NCBI RefSeq assembly: GCF_006937785.1
Contig: NZ_SJEE01000020.1
Coordinates: forward strand, 1 to 64,000
Direction: 5' to 3'
DNA from: Pseudanabaena sp. UWO311
Lineage (GTDB): Bacteria > Cyanobacteriota > Cyanobacteriia > Pseudanabaenales > Pseudanabaenaceae
Length of the DNA stretch: 64,000 bases
Both the position numbers and the translations under genes were made by a program. Below the pieces are notes generated by a model, which worked only from the letters and a program-made list of their open reading frames with translations, did not search any database and was not told the origin of the DNA. This document shows, piece by piece, positions 46,214 through 53,400 of the stretch; the stretch's first letter is position 1, and the number at the start of each line of letters is the position of its first letter.

Positions 46214-47098
46214 TCAAAATAGTGTTAATTGTTGCGGTGGCGGAGTTAGATCATTCCAAGGCAATGCTGGCACTGGAACATTTGCTTTTTCTAACATTTC
46301 CTGAAAATATTTAGCATTGTGTGGCGATCGCTCTTCGATTGGACAATGCATAAAAAAATAAATTTGGGTTCCATTTGCTAACCAGTCTTGCAAATAGGTC
46401 ATCCATTCTTGCCAAAAACGAACATTTAAATCGCGATCTGGATGGCTAACAAAACGGACAATGCTAAAGGGTGCTGTCACCACAGGTTGCAAAGGTAAAT
46501 TGGGCTTGCGCCTTTCCTGCTGCACAGGGATCGACAATGCGCGATCAATTTCCGCACCTAAGGGTAGATCGTATATTGGTCGAGAATCGAGTAAGACTCT
46601 ACCAATACCTAGATTTTGCAATAAAACATTGAGGCGATCGCGATGGGGCGCTTTAAACCAATCCCCATGACGTACTTCCAGCGCAATTTGATAGTTTTTT
46701 GTCGGCAAAGCTCTGAGAAAACTTTCTAAATCAACAAAATTAACTGGGCTATAGCTCGGTGGCAGTTGGACAAATAGCACACCTAAGCGATCGCCAAATC
46801 CAGACATTAAACCTAAAAAATGTAGTGCCTGATCCAGATATGGCAATAGCAAACCATTATGGGTTAACTGTTTTGGAAACTTTGGGCAAAACTTAAAATT
46901 TGCGGGCGTATCCTTTGCCCAGCGCTCAACAGTCTGGAGATCGGGGATCACATAAAAAGTTGAATTTACCTCGACGGTTGCTAGGCGATCGCTATAGAGC
47001 TGCAAAAATTCCGTTGAGCGACTACCCCTAGGATAAAAATCTCCAACCCAACCTTTATAAGCCCAAACCGCACAACCTAAATAAAACTTCAAGTCCAT
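46214..47098 (-). CDS. DUF72 TIM-barrel protein
   Basis: A 294-residue protein of the DUF72 family (YecE-like), a TIM-barrel fold of unknown function. Typical stretches: YLGCAVWAYKGWVGDFYP, VEVNSTFYVIP, VLFVQLPPSY, LEVRHGDWF, RVLLDSRPIYD and YFFMHCPIEERSPHNA. It has some similarity to nucleic-acid-processing TIM barrels, but no function is established. The DoxX gene follows immediately. Confidence 0.92.
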   Translation of the reverse strand: MDLKFYLGCAVWAYKGWVGDFYPRGSRSTEFLQLYSDRLATVEVNSTFYVIPDLQTVERWAKDTPANFKFCPKFPKQLTHNGLLLPYLDQALHFLGLMSGFGDRLGVLFVQLPPSYSPVNFVDLESFLRALPTKNYQIALEVRHGDWFKAPHRDRLNVLLQNLGIGRVLLDSRPIYDLPLGAEIDRALSIPVQQERRKPNLPLQPVVTAPFSIVRFVSHPDRDLNVRFWQEWMTYLQDWLANGTQIYFFMHCPIEERSPHNAKYFQEMLEKANVPVPALPWNDLTPPPQQLTLF

Positions 47099-47304
47099 AT
47101 TTCTGTAACCGAGAGAAGCGCAAGCTTTCTTTAATTCTAAACGGCTTCAGAGATTGAGCCCCCAATGAGCGCAATCTCCCCAAAAAACTGATCTCATAAG
47201 TGAATCTGCCCTGCAGTATATGAATATCTGATAATAAGCTGATTGTTCTATAAGAATAAACTATGCTAATTTATGTCAAAGTTTCTTAATCAAGGGAATC
47301 AAAT

Positions 47305-47877
47305 ATGCCGCATTCAGTTGACTTAGATAAAGAGCAGACAACCATTCCTTTGAATGGCGTGGAATCAAATACGCAGCATTTAGTTGATTCAGATAAAGAT
47401 CAGACAATCACTTCATGGGATGGCAAAACTCTGCGTAGTCGAATTGTCAAAACTTTGGAGCTGGTGCAAGACGCGATCGCGATCTCTCTTTGTATTGGAC
47501 TGTTTTGCGTCATGGTGTTGCAACTTAAAGAGATTTTTCAATCATTATTAACCACTCTGCACTTTCATGACATAACAGCAGATATTTTATTTATCCTCAT
47601 TTTAGTGGAATTATTTCGGCTATTAATTATTTATCTTCAAGAACAGCGAGTTTCCATAGGGGTTTCCGTAGAAGTTACTATCGTTTCGGTATTGCGAGAA
47701 GTGATTGTTAAAGGGTTGCTAGAGGTCGAATGGAAGCAAGTCATGGCTACCTGTGCATTTTTAATTGCGCTAGCCCTACTATTAGTAGTTCGGGTTTGGC
47801 TGCCACCCACATTTGAAGGAGTTGATCCCCAACAAATAGCCTCCGCACGACGCAAGGACAAAAAAATAACAGAATGA
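47305..47877 (+). CDS. PsiE-like membrane protein
   Basis: A 190-residue protein with four likely helices (about 60-80, 92-112, 120-140, 148-168). The block LFRLLIIYLQEQRVSIGVSVE matches phosphate-starvation-inducible PsiE family proteins. The N-terminal 45 residues contain an internal duplication (HSVDLDKEQTTIPLNGVES and HLVDSDKDQTITSWDG). Phosphate control is known for E. coli PsiE but not shown here. It is followed by a strong terminator. Confidence 0.8.
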   Translation: MPHSVDLDKEQTTIPLNGVESNTQHLVDSDKDQTITSWDGKTLRSRIVKTLELVQDAIAISLCIGLFCVMVLQLKEIFQSLLTTLHFHDITADILFILILVELFRLLIIYLQEQRVSIGVSVEVTIVSVLREVIVKGLLEVEWKQVMATCAFLIALALLLVVRVWLPPTFEGVDPQQIASARRKDKKITE

Positions 47878-47916
47878 AATATAAAGGGGCGCGTTGCGCC
47901 CCTTTATATTTCATTC
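47872..47916 (+). terminator. Terminator of the PsiE-like gene
   Basis: The perfect stem GAATGAAATATAAAGGGGCG includes the stop codon; the loop is GTT and the right arm ends CATTC. Confidence 0.8.
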
Positions 47917-47917
47917 C

Positions 47918-48046
47918 AGCAATTCTAAATTATGAAACCTATTTTGGGTTTTCAGTGCCTGCGGCGCTGAAAACCCAAAATAGGTTTTGATGTAAGTCCG
48001 CCATTGGTGGACTTGCATCAAAACCTATTTTTATAATGAGCATTGC
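47918..48046. repeat. Repeat family C, copy 2
   Basis: Begins AGCAATTCTAAATTATG and ends ATAATGAGCATTGCT, so the tips are inverted repeats. Inside are a perfect stem AAACCTATTTTGGGTTTTCAG (core arms of 20 or more bases) and a second stem around GTAAGTCCGCC/GGTGGACTTGC. Shares its core with 7480-7553. Confidence 0.6.
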
Positions 48047-48058
48047 TAGTTTCATTTT

Positions 48059-48101
48059 GTAAAAGAAAAGAGGGGCGCATTGCACCCCTCCTTTCTTTTA
48101 C
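48059..48101 (-). terminator. Terminator of the response regulator gene
   Basis: GTAAAAGAAA pairs with TTTCTTTTAC around a GC-rich stem AGGGG-GCAT-CCCCT, overlapping the end of the CDS at 48098. Confidence 0.7.
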
Positions 48102-48469
48102 TTGACTTGGCTAAGTAACTGCTTAATTGTTTTGATTAATTCAGGTGGATGATAGGGCTTAGTTAAGTAAGCATCTGCCCCCTGCTTCATGCCCCAGTAC
48201 TTATCAAACTCCTCACTTTTGGTTGTACACATAATTACGGGTACATTCTTCGTAGAGGCATTATTTTTGATCCAACGGCATAACTCATAACCATTCATTT
48301 GAGGCATGACCACATCAGTAACAACGAGATCAGGAGTTAAAGCTTTGAGCTTTTCAACTGCCTCAGCACCGTTATTGGCTTCCGTAACTTCTATACCATG
48401 TTGCTTTAAATGTGCTGAGACCATCTCCAACACCATCGGACTATCGTCCACTACGAGGACTTTTACCAT
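48098..48469 (-). CDS. CheY-like response regulator
   Basis: A 123-residue single receiver domain. Phosphoacceptor Asp52 in LVVTDVVMPQMNG; acidic triad Asp8/Asp9; Lys in YLTKPYHPPEL. It has no DNA-binding or other output domain. The EEFDKYWGMKQGADAYLTKP region is typical of the PilH-type receivers that control twitching motility or phototaxis in cyanobacteria. No kinase is adjacent, so the partner is unknown. Confidence 0.9.
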   Translation of the reverse strand: MVKVLVVDDSPMVLEMVSAHLKQHGIEVTEANNGAEAVEKLKALTPDLVVTDVVMPQMNGYELCRWIKNNASTKNVPVIMCTTKSEEFDKYWGMKQGADAYLTKPYHPPELIKTIKQLLSQVK

Positions 48470-48758
48470 GACTGCTTTCCTTGTTTTCCAGTTGTGCGTT
48501 AGCGAAAATCGTTATCAAAACTCAATAACCTTGAATATTAAGCCAGTTTAGAACGATCAATTGCTACTGCAATCATAAAATTTCTAAAACCTTAAAAGTA
48601 AGATAAGGTTAAGAATATTGCCTAATCAACATTAACTGTTTTTTTGATTGTGTCTTTACAGAATTGTTGACTCAACTCTATTTAATCAATGAATAATACC
48701 AACGTTTGTTAATTGATATTGTTGACAGTATATCAGAATGCATCTTGGTTAGAGTGCT

Positions 48759-49751
48759 ATGGCAATGGTTACAGTTGAAGGTTTGAGCAAAATTTATAAT
48801 ATTGCGGTCAAAGATGCGGGAATAGTTGGCACTCTCAAACACTTTTGGCATCGTCAATATCGGGCGATCGCTGCGGTTAAAGATATTTCCTTCGCGATCG
48901 CATCTGGTGAAATGGTTGGATTTTTGGGGCCAAATGGGGCAGGCAAAACGACAACGCTGAAAATGCTAACGGGCTTAATCCATCCTTCATCGGGGTATGT
49001 CCAAGTAGCAGGACATATCCCCTTTCAGCGAGATAATAGTTTTTTACAAAAAATCACCTTAGTCATGGGGCAGAAACAACAATTAATTTGGGATCTGCCA
49101 GCCCTAGATTCTTTAAAAATGAATGCGGCGGTGTACGACATTCCTGACAAATTATTTAAGCATCGCCTCGGTGAACTGACAGAGATGCTATCGCTGGAAG
49201 GAAAGCTCTCGCAGCCTATGCGCAAGCTCTCTCTCGGTGAGCGCATGAAGGCAGAACTACTAGCGGCTTTGTTGCATCAGCCGCAAGTTTTGTTTTTAGA
49301 TGAGCCAACCTTAGGCTTAGATGTGAATGCTCAAGCGAGTGTACGAGAATTTTTGCGGGAATATAATCAGCGATACCAAGCGACGATTATATTGACAAGT
49401 CACTATATGGCAGACATTACGGCTTTATGTAAGCGGGTGTTGCTGATCCATGAAGGTGGACTAATCTACGATGGCAGTCTCGAAGGTCTGCATAATAATT
49501 TTGCGCCCTATCGAGAGGTGCGCGTTGAGCTATCCCACCCAATTACCGATCGCGAAGGTTTACAGAAATATGGTCAAATCTTAAATATTGATGGTCAAGC
49601 AGTTTGTTTTTTAGTGCCGCGAGAAAAATTGACTAAGGTGGTTTCACAAATTCTTGCCGAATTAGAGATTCTTGATTTATCGGTAAATGAACCTGCGATC
49701 GAAGAAGTAATCGGTCGTGTTTTCCGCGCTGGTAGTGTCGAGCAGAACTAA
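48759..49751 (+). CDS. ABC transporter ATP-binding protein
   Basis: A 330-residue ATPase of the ABC-2 type export class. Walker A GFLGPNGAGKTTT, Q-loop MGQKQQL, signature LSLGERMKAE, Walker B VLFLDEPTLGLD and H-loop TSHYM. It has the additional C-terminal domain (about 240-330) of the subgroup that works with permeases of about 260 residues. No permease gene is adjacent, so the exported substrate is unknown. ATG 48765 (two codons on) is an alternative start. Confidence 0.92.
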   Translation: MAMVTVEGLSKIYNIAVKDAGIVGTLKHFWHRQYRAIAAVKDISFAIASGEMVGFLGPNGAGKTTTLKMLTGLIHPSSGYVQVAGHIPFQRDNSFLQKITLVMGQKQQLIWDLPALDSLKMNAAVYDIPDKLFKHRLGELTEMLSLEGKLSQPMRKLSLGERMKAELLAALLHQPQVLFLDEPTLGLDVNAQASVREFLREYNQRYQATIILTSHYMADITALCKRVLLIHEGGLIYDGSLEGLHNNFAPYREVRVELSHPITDREGLQKYGQILNIDGQAVCFLVPREKLTKVVSQILAELEILDLSVNEPAIEEVIGRVFRAGSVEQN

Positions 49752-49780
49752 TTACAACCATGCGAAGCATGGTTGTAATT
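49750..49780 (+). terminator. Terminator of the ABC gene
   Basis: AATTACAACCATGC-GAA-GCATGGTTGTAATT, a perfect 14-base stem. Confidence 0.8.
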
Positions 49781-49833
49781 GATCACAAAAAAGCAAAGCA
49801 TCTGCTACACAGGCACTTTGCTTTTTTGTGATC
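49781..49833 (-). terminator. Terminator of the L,D-transpeptidase-like gene
   Basis: The stem GATCACAAAAAAGCAAAG closes with CTTTGCTTTTTTGTGATC. It spans the stop codon of the minus-strand gene. Confidence 0.7.
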
Positions 49834-51232
49834 AATTTTTTGCGTTGGGATCTAGATATTTAGCAACTTCAGCAATTGTCACTGGCTCATTTGATGGACT
49901 GGGGACATCTACAACGATTAAATAGCCATCAATTTTGCCTTTACCTACCATATTTAAAGCATTGAGAATTTTTGGCATATCAGCTTTGAGCAAACTACCG
50001 CGATCGTCATAAATTTCTAGAGCTGATAAGCAGCCAAGAGTAGCATTCCAATCAAAGTTTTTTTGGTTAACCACTGCGGGTTTGTTACGGAAAAAGTCGA
50101 TCGCAGCGCCACTGCCATGAATCCGAAACAGCGATCGCCCCATCGCTCCTGCTAAATAAGCTTGCTGGATTGGTTCATAATTGCGCCATGTGGGAGGTAA
50201 AAGTGTTTGATAGGCTTGCAAATCACCTGAAAATTTACCTTTTTGTTGTGGTAAGAAAGCATTCACGCCATCCTCAAAGGGTAAAAATAAATTTACCAGC
50301 GAAAACTGTCCATAGGCGTGAAACACTTCATCATCTGGTTGTCGAGAAATGCCCTCCATGCGATAAATTCCCTGTGGAGTGCGTCCATTACTAAAATTCC
50401 AATCGAGATTATGAATAGACTGAAGTAGTAACGGTGCTGACCATAGTTGTTTATTTTGTCTAACAAATTGCCCTTGGCGATCCTTTAAAACTGATAAGCA
50501 TAAAATATCGCGATTAGGACGGCAAAGAACATACATATGCGCCTGCTGTGGCGCGATTTGCCATGTCAATAAATCTGTGAGATTGGGAATTGGTATTTTT
50601 TTTGCAAGTTGGCGATCGCTTTGAATATTTTTGATCGTAGTTCGCAGATGGAGATCCTCCGACCAGTTAGGAAAACGTTGCTGCACCTTGATTTGTAGTT
50701 TATCGATTTGGCTTTGGGAGATATTTGCCGATGGATAAACGGCTGACTTCGCGATCGCGGCAAGGGAAATCGCCACCCATTGTGGGTCATCACTATAGTC
50801 AATAGTGCGTAAAAAATGCGGCTTGAGCTTGCCATAAACCGCAGGTTTGAGAGTATAAAGCTGGGTGGCAACTTGGATCGCCGTATCAATAATTCCTTTT
50901 TGAGGATCGGTGAGGTTTGCGGCTGTGGTCAACTGCAAAACCTTTTCTAAGGCTTGCAGTGCATAGTCTTGTTCGGGTGCTAAAACGCCGATCGCCCATA
51001 GGGATTCTTGCCAATGCGAGGCATTGCTTTCAGTGAGAGGATATTTCTTAAGATCAAATCTGCTAGGATTCGCTTTCTGCTGTTGGTCAAATATCTGGGC
51101 ATCCCTAGCGCTCGCTGTGGCTTTAGGCTGGTAAGCGCGGATCGGTGGAGTTTGCGCTTTAACTGGTTGGAGCGGTGCAGCAACAAAAAAAGCGATCGCT
51201 GCCACAGCAGCACTAGACATGGATTGATACAT
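49832..51232 (-). CDS. Secreted protein with an L,D-transpeptidase-like site
   Basis: A 466-residue exported protein (signal peptide 1-26, cleavage near VKAQ). The N-terminal half is helical and of unknown role. The C-terminal third carries GRTPQGIYRMEG, then SLFRIHGSG and ATLGCLSALEIYDDRG, which matches the His/Cys layout of YkuD-type L,D-transpeptidases (H-G-x-G...G-C). Cys and His are therefore the likely catalytic residues, acting on peptidoglycan peptides. The fold is divergent and no LysM domain is visible. The gene is convergent with the ABC gene and reads towards it. Confidence 0.68.
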   Translation of the reverse strand: MYQSMSSAAVAAIAFFVAAPLQPVKAQTPPIRAYQPKATASARDAQIFDQQQKANPSRFDLKKYPLTESNASHWQESLWAIGVLAPEQDYALQALEKVLQLTTAANLTDPQKGIIDTAIQVATQLYTLKPAVYGKLKPHFLRTIDYSDDPQWVAISLAAIAKSAVYPSANISQSQIDKLQIKVQQRFPNWSEDLHLRTTIKNIQSDRQLAKKIPIPNLTDLLTWQIAPQQAHMYVLCRPNRDILCLSVLKDRQGQFVRQNKQLWSAPLLLQSIHNLDWNFSNGRTPQGIYRMEGISRQPDDEVFHAYGQFSLVNLFLPFEDGVNAFLPQQKGKFSGDLQAYQTLLPPTWRNYEPIQQAYLAGAMGRSLFRIHGSGAAIDFFRNKPAVVNQKNFDWNATLGCLSALEIYDDRGSLLKADMPKILNALNMVGKGKIDGYLIVVDVPSPSNEPVTIAEVAKYLDPNAKN

Positions 51233-51248
51233 AATTTCTTGTCAAAAG

Positions 51249-51283
51249 AAAATAGGGAAAGCACAAAGTGCTTTCCCTATTTT
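51249..51283 (-). terminator. Terminator downstream of tRNA-Ala
   Basis: AAAATAGGGAAAGCAC-AAA-GTGCTTTCCCTATTTT, a perfect 16-base stem just after the tRNA on the minus strand. Confidence 0.75.
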
Positions 51284-51287
51284 AGTA

Positions 51288-51360
51288 TGGAGCTAAGCGG
51301 ATTCGAACCGCTGGCCCTCTCAATGCCATTGAGATGCGCTACCAACTGCGCTATAGCCCC
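51288..51360 (-). tRNA. tRNA-Ala(GGC)
   Basis: 73 bases on the minus strand, without encoded CCA beyond the discriminator A. The acceptor stem GGGGCTA pairs with TAGCTCC (one G-T pair). The anticodon loop ATGGCAT gives the anticodon GGC (alanine). The D loop (GTTGGTAGC), T arm (GCGGTTCGAATCCGC) and variable loop are standard. It lies upstream of the L,D-transpeptidase-like gene, separated by a terminator. Confidence 0.97.
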
Positions 51361-51426
51361 AAAATTAGCTAATTTATTAGCTTGTCTATAATCGCTCAAA
51401 TTGAGATGTATGTCAAATGCGATCGG

Positions 51427-51467
51427 GAAAAGTTTATTGATTTAGGTGCGATCGCAAAATGCTGTCA
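51427..51467. repeat. Repeat family B, decayed fragment
   Basis: AAAAGTTTATTGATTTAGG-TGCGATCGCAAAATGCTGTC corresponds to the 3' half of the copy at 44161 (ACAAGTTTATTGATTCAGG...AAAATGCTGTAG). Confidence 0.55.
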
Positions 51468-51505
51468 GTAAATATTTGGATACTGTTGTCTTTATCTATC
51501 GTTAC

Positions 51506-51605
51506 TTATGAATTTTGAGGAGCTGACGACTGATATTTCAACCAAGTATTCAGGCTAGCGACAGGTTCAAAATCAAATATTGCTTCGGCTAAATTTTCTA
51601 AAACT
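51506..51605 (-). pseudogene. C-terminal remnant of a DUF4351-type protein
   Basis: The minus strand encodes ENLAEAIFDFEPVASLNTWL and ends after AAATATCAGTCGTC at a stop. The pattern (L-x2-L-x-E-A-x-F-D-F...L-x2-WL) is typical of the end of DUF4351 proteins of the Rpn group. An in-frame stop lies just upstream and no N-terminal part is found. An intact relative of that group is at 36919. Confidence 0.4.
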
Positions 51606-51762
51606 GCAATTCAATTTTTAGTCTAATTTTGCCAAGCTGCCATCCCTGTTGTTGATAAGTATTTCGCATTTTGTCAATTCAGTAAGTCTTGTCTTCTTTT
51701 TGATCGGACTCTTTACAGGCAAAAATATTGACAAGATGGTAGTGAAGTTAGATTAAGAGACA

Positions 51763-51791
51763 AGATTGGCGGCGTGAAGAGCCGCCAATCT
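51763..51791. repeat. Small hairpin
   Basis: AGATTGGCGGC-GTGAAGA-GCCGCCAATCT, a perfect 11-base stem of unknown role. Confidence 0.5.
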
Positions 51792-51886
51792 CAATATCTT
51801 TTAGATGAAGGTTTGTATCTTATTCAATCAATTCACGCAGGAAATCAAGCGATCGCCTGTCACAGTAGCTCCATACAGCAAATTCT

Positions 51887-51979
51887 GATCAAACGAACCA
51901 CAAGAAGTTTTTTAAAAGTGTTACCCCACAACAATTTTTTAAAATTTCTTAGATCGGATTTGGTTGAAAAGCGATGTAA
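51887..51979. repeat. Repeat family B, copy 4 (decayed stem)
   Basis: GATCAAACGAACCACAAGAAG at the left and GATTTGGTTGAAAAGCGATG at the right are close to the 36187 copy. The stem has mutated (TTACCCCACAACAATTT), so the hairpin is lost. It lies upstream of csbD. Confidence 0.6.
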
Positions 51980-52033
51980 GCCAGAGTTGTTAATTCATCT
52001 CTGGTAAATATTTCTCAAATTAAGGAGTACATC

Positions 52034-52216
52034 ATGAGTTTAGAAAATAGAGCTAAAGCGGCTGCTAAAAATGTGGAAGGCAAAGTGCAAGAAGCAGTTG
52101 GCGATCTGACTGGCAATACCAAAGATAAGGTTCAGGGTAAGGCAAAACAGGCTGAGGCAAATGTGCGTAATGCTGCTGAAGATGTCAAAGATGAAGTAAA
52201 AAAAGCTATTGACTAA
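52034..52216 (+). CDS. CsbD-like stress protein
   Basis: A 60-residue protein of the CsbD family, small helical proteins induced by general stress in many bacteria; the molecular role is unknown. It is rich in Ala, Lys, Asp and Glu, with the core EGKVQEAVGDLTGNTKDKVQG. AAGGAG lies 8-9 bases before the ATG. First gene of the one-strand stress cluster. Confidence 0.9.
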   Translation: MSLENRAKAAAKNVEGKVQEAVGDLTGNTKDKVQGKAKQAEANVRNAAEDVKDEVKKAID

Positions 52217-52224
52217 TTGGTTGA

Positions 52225-52252
52225 GTAGGGGCAATTCATGAATTGCCTCTAC
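52225..52252. repeat. 28-base palindrome P, copy 2
   Basis: GTAGGGGCAATTCATGAATT followed by GCCTCTAC. A near-perfect copy of the palindrome at 31463, just after the csbD stop. Confidence 0.65.
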
Positions 52253-52328
52253 TATGAAATGCAATTCTTAAGCCATTTTGGAGTAAGCCCTAACTTAGTT
52301 TAAATCCATTACACCCTATTTATTTCCT

Positions 52329-52499
52329 ATGCCTAAAACAAAATTGACAGACAAAGAGATTACGGCAGCGATCGCAAAACTACCTGAGTGGAAAGTGGTT
52401 GATGGGAAGTTAAATAAATCTTTCAAGTTTGATAGCTTTGTTGATGCTTTTACCTTTATGACCAAAGTCGCAATGGAAATAAGCATGGTGCGCAGATAA
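52329..52499 (+). pseudogene. Truncated pterin-4a-carbinolamine dehydratase
   Basis: A 56-codon frame (KLTDKEITAAIAKLPEWKVV ...FKFDSFVDAFTFMTKVAMEI) matches the first half of the family, then ends SMVRR at a stop. The catalytic HHPEW-type region that should follow is absent, so the gene is cut short; the next gene starts 36 bases on. PCD recycles pterin cofactor for aromatic hydroxylases and helps in their biogenesis. The remnant is probably non-functional. Confidence 0.75.
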
Positions 52500-52535
52500 G
52501 AGAAGAACGCAAGGAATTACATAAGGAAATTTAGA

Positions 52536-53081
52536 ATGGCGTTAAAACATAAAAATGCGATCGGTATATTTCCCGATCGCCAAAGTGTTGAGTCAGCGAT
52601 CGCGCAACTCAGAGAGACTGAATTCCCAATGAATAAAGTTTCGGTTGTTGTCGAGCATCTTAACCCAACAGACCCAACCATCGGAGGCTTAATAGAGCCA
52701 GTCGTCCAATCTGAGAAACAGTTCGCCCGCGATCGCACTAGCACTCAAATCGGACATGGTGCTTTAGATGCTGGTGCTTTGGGAGGCGTTGTCGGTGGTG
52801 TAGTCGCAGGACTCTCAACTCTAGCATTTCCCGCAGGCGGAGGGGCAGTCTTATTAGTGGGAATGGCAACAGGAGCCTTTTATGGTGCTTTATCAGGTGG
52901 ATTGCTAGGAGGTGCGATCGGTGCTGGCATTTCAGAAGAGCAGTCTAAACATTACAGCAATCTTTTAGTACAAGGAAACTACCTAGTGGCGATCGAAGGA
53001 ACTGATACTGAAATTGATCGTGCTGAGTCGATTCTAAAAACTAAGAATATTCAAGATTGGATAACTTTTGAAAAGTTCTAG
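52536..53081 (+). CDS. Glycine-zipper general stress protein
   Basis: A 181-residue protein. N-terminal part (about 8-60) resembles the YflT/general stress protein 17M fold (AIGIFPDRQSVESAIAQLRE). The middle (about 80-130) is a Gly/Ala-rich stretch with many GGxxG/GAxxG repeats, a glycine zipper that probably inserts in membrane. The C-terminus (HYSNLLVQGNYLVAIEGTD) repeats the first fold type. It is often mislabelled as a histidine kinase. Part of the stress cluster. Confidence 0.72.
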   Translation: MALKHKNAIGIFPDRQSVESAIAQLRETEFPMNKVSVVVEHLNPTDPTIGGLIEPVVQSEKQFARDRTSTQIGHGALDAGALGGVVGGVVAGLSTLAFPAGGGAVLLVGMATGAFYGALSGGLLGGAIGAGISEEQSKHYSNLLVQGNYLVAIEGTDTEIDRAESILKTKNIQDWITFEKF

Positions 53082-53083
53082 TT

Positions 53084-53187
53084 AATACCAAAACACAAAA
53101 TGGCTATGCCATTTTGTGTTTTTAAAACTCTTACAGGGTTTGCTTTTTAATTCATAGAAGTGTTGCCACACTTTTGTGAATCGGTAT
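53084..53187. repeat. Repeat family A, copy 3
   Basis: AATACCAAAACACAAAATGG at the left, TCGGTAT at the right, with the three stems of the 42361 copy (ACACAAAATGGC/GCCATTTTGTGT, the central AAACTCTTACAGGGTTT, and TTCATAGAAGTGT/ACACTTTTGTGAA). Confidence 0.7.
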
Positions 53188-53280
53188 AAGATTTACGCAA
53201 AAGAATGGGAAAGAGCGATTCATGAATTACCCCTACGATAAAATTAGGCTCTCAGGGCATTTTTGTGTAAATCCAATCTT
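53187..53280. repeat. Element with terminal inverted repeats around palindrome P, copy 3
   Basis: Tips AAGATTTACGCAAAA and TTTTGTGTAAATC(CAAT)CTT pair. The centre GGAAAGAGCGATTCATGAAT then TACCCCTAC is a decayed form of the 28-base palindrome P. Confidence 0.5.
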
Positions 53281-53400
53281 GTAAAGATTCATTAGATTTT
53301 TGTACAATCCATTCAAGTTATACGTTAAACGAACAGGATCTCAAACGGCACAATGAGAAGCTAGCCAATGTAAACGGATTAAAACGTTACGCAAAAAAAT

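Larger units (their letters stand above)
51361..52033. other. Region of decayed sequence between tRNA-Ala and csbD
   Basis: Contains a fragment of repeat B (51427-51467), a C-terminal DUF4351-like gene remnant on the minus strand (51506-51605), a small hairpin (51763-51791), and a repeat B copy (51887-51979). No complete gene. An open frame at 51774-52007 translates the repeat and is not credible. Confidence 0.5.
53082..53400. other. Repeat A and palindrome P between stress genes
   Basis: Repeat A copy 3 at 53084-53187, then a 94-base unit (53187-53280) with end inverted repeats AAGATTTACGCAAAA and TTTTGTGTAAATC around a decayed P palindrome, then the BON leader. No gene. Confidence 0.6.

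Noticed and set aside
51008-51391. 127-codon plus-strand frame across tRNA-Ala
   Set aside because: It runs antisense to the L,D-transpeptidase-like gene and through the tRNA, so it is an artefact.
51774-52007. 77-codon plus-strand frame
   Set aside because: Covers a hairpin and repeat B copy 4, with the repeat-derived peptide and no independent support.
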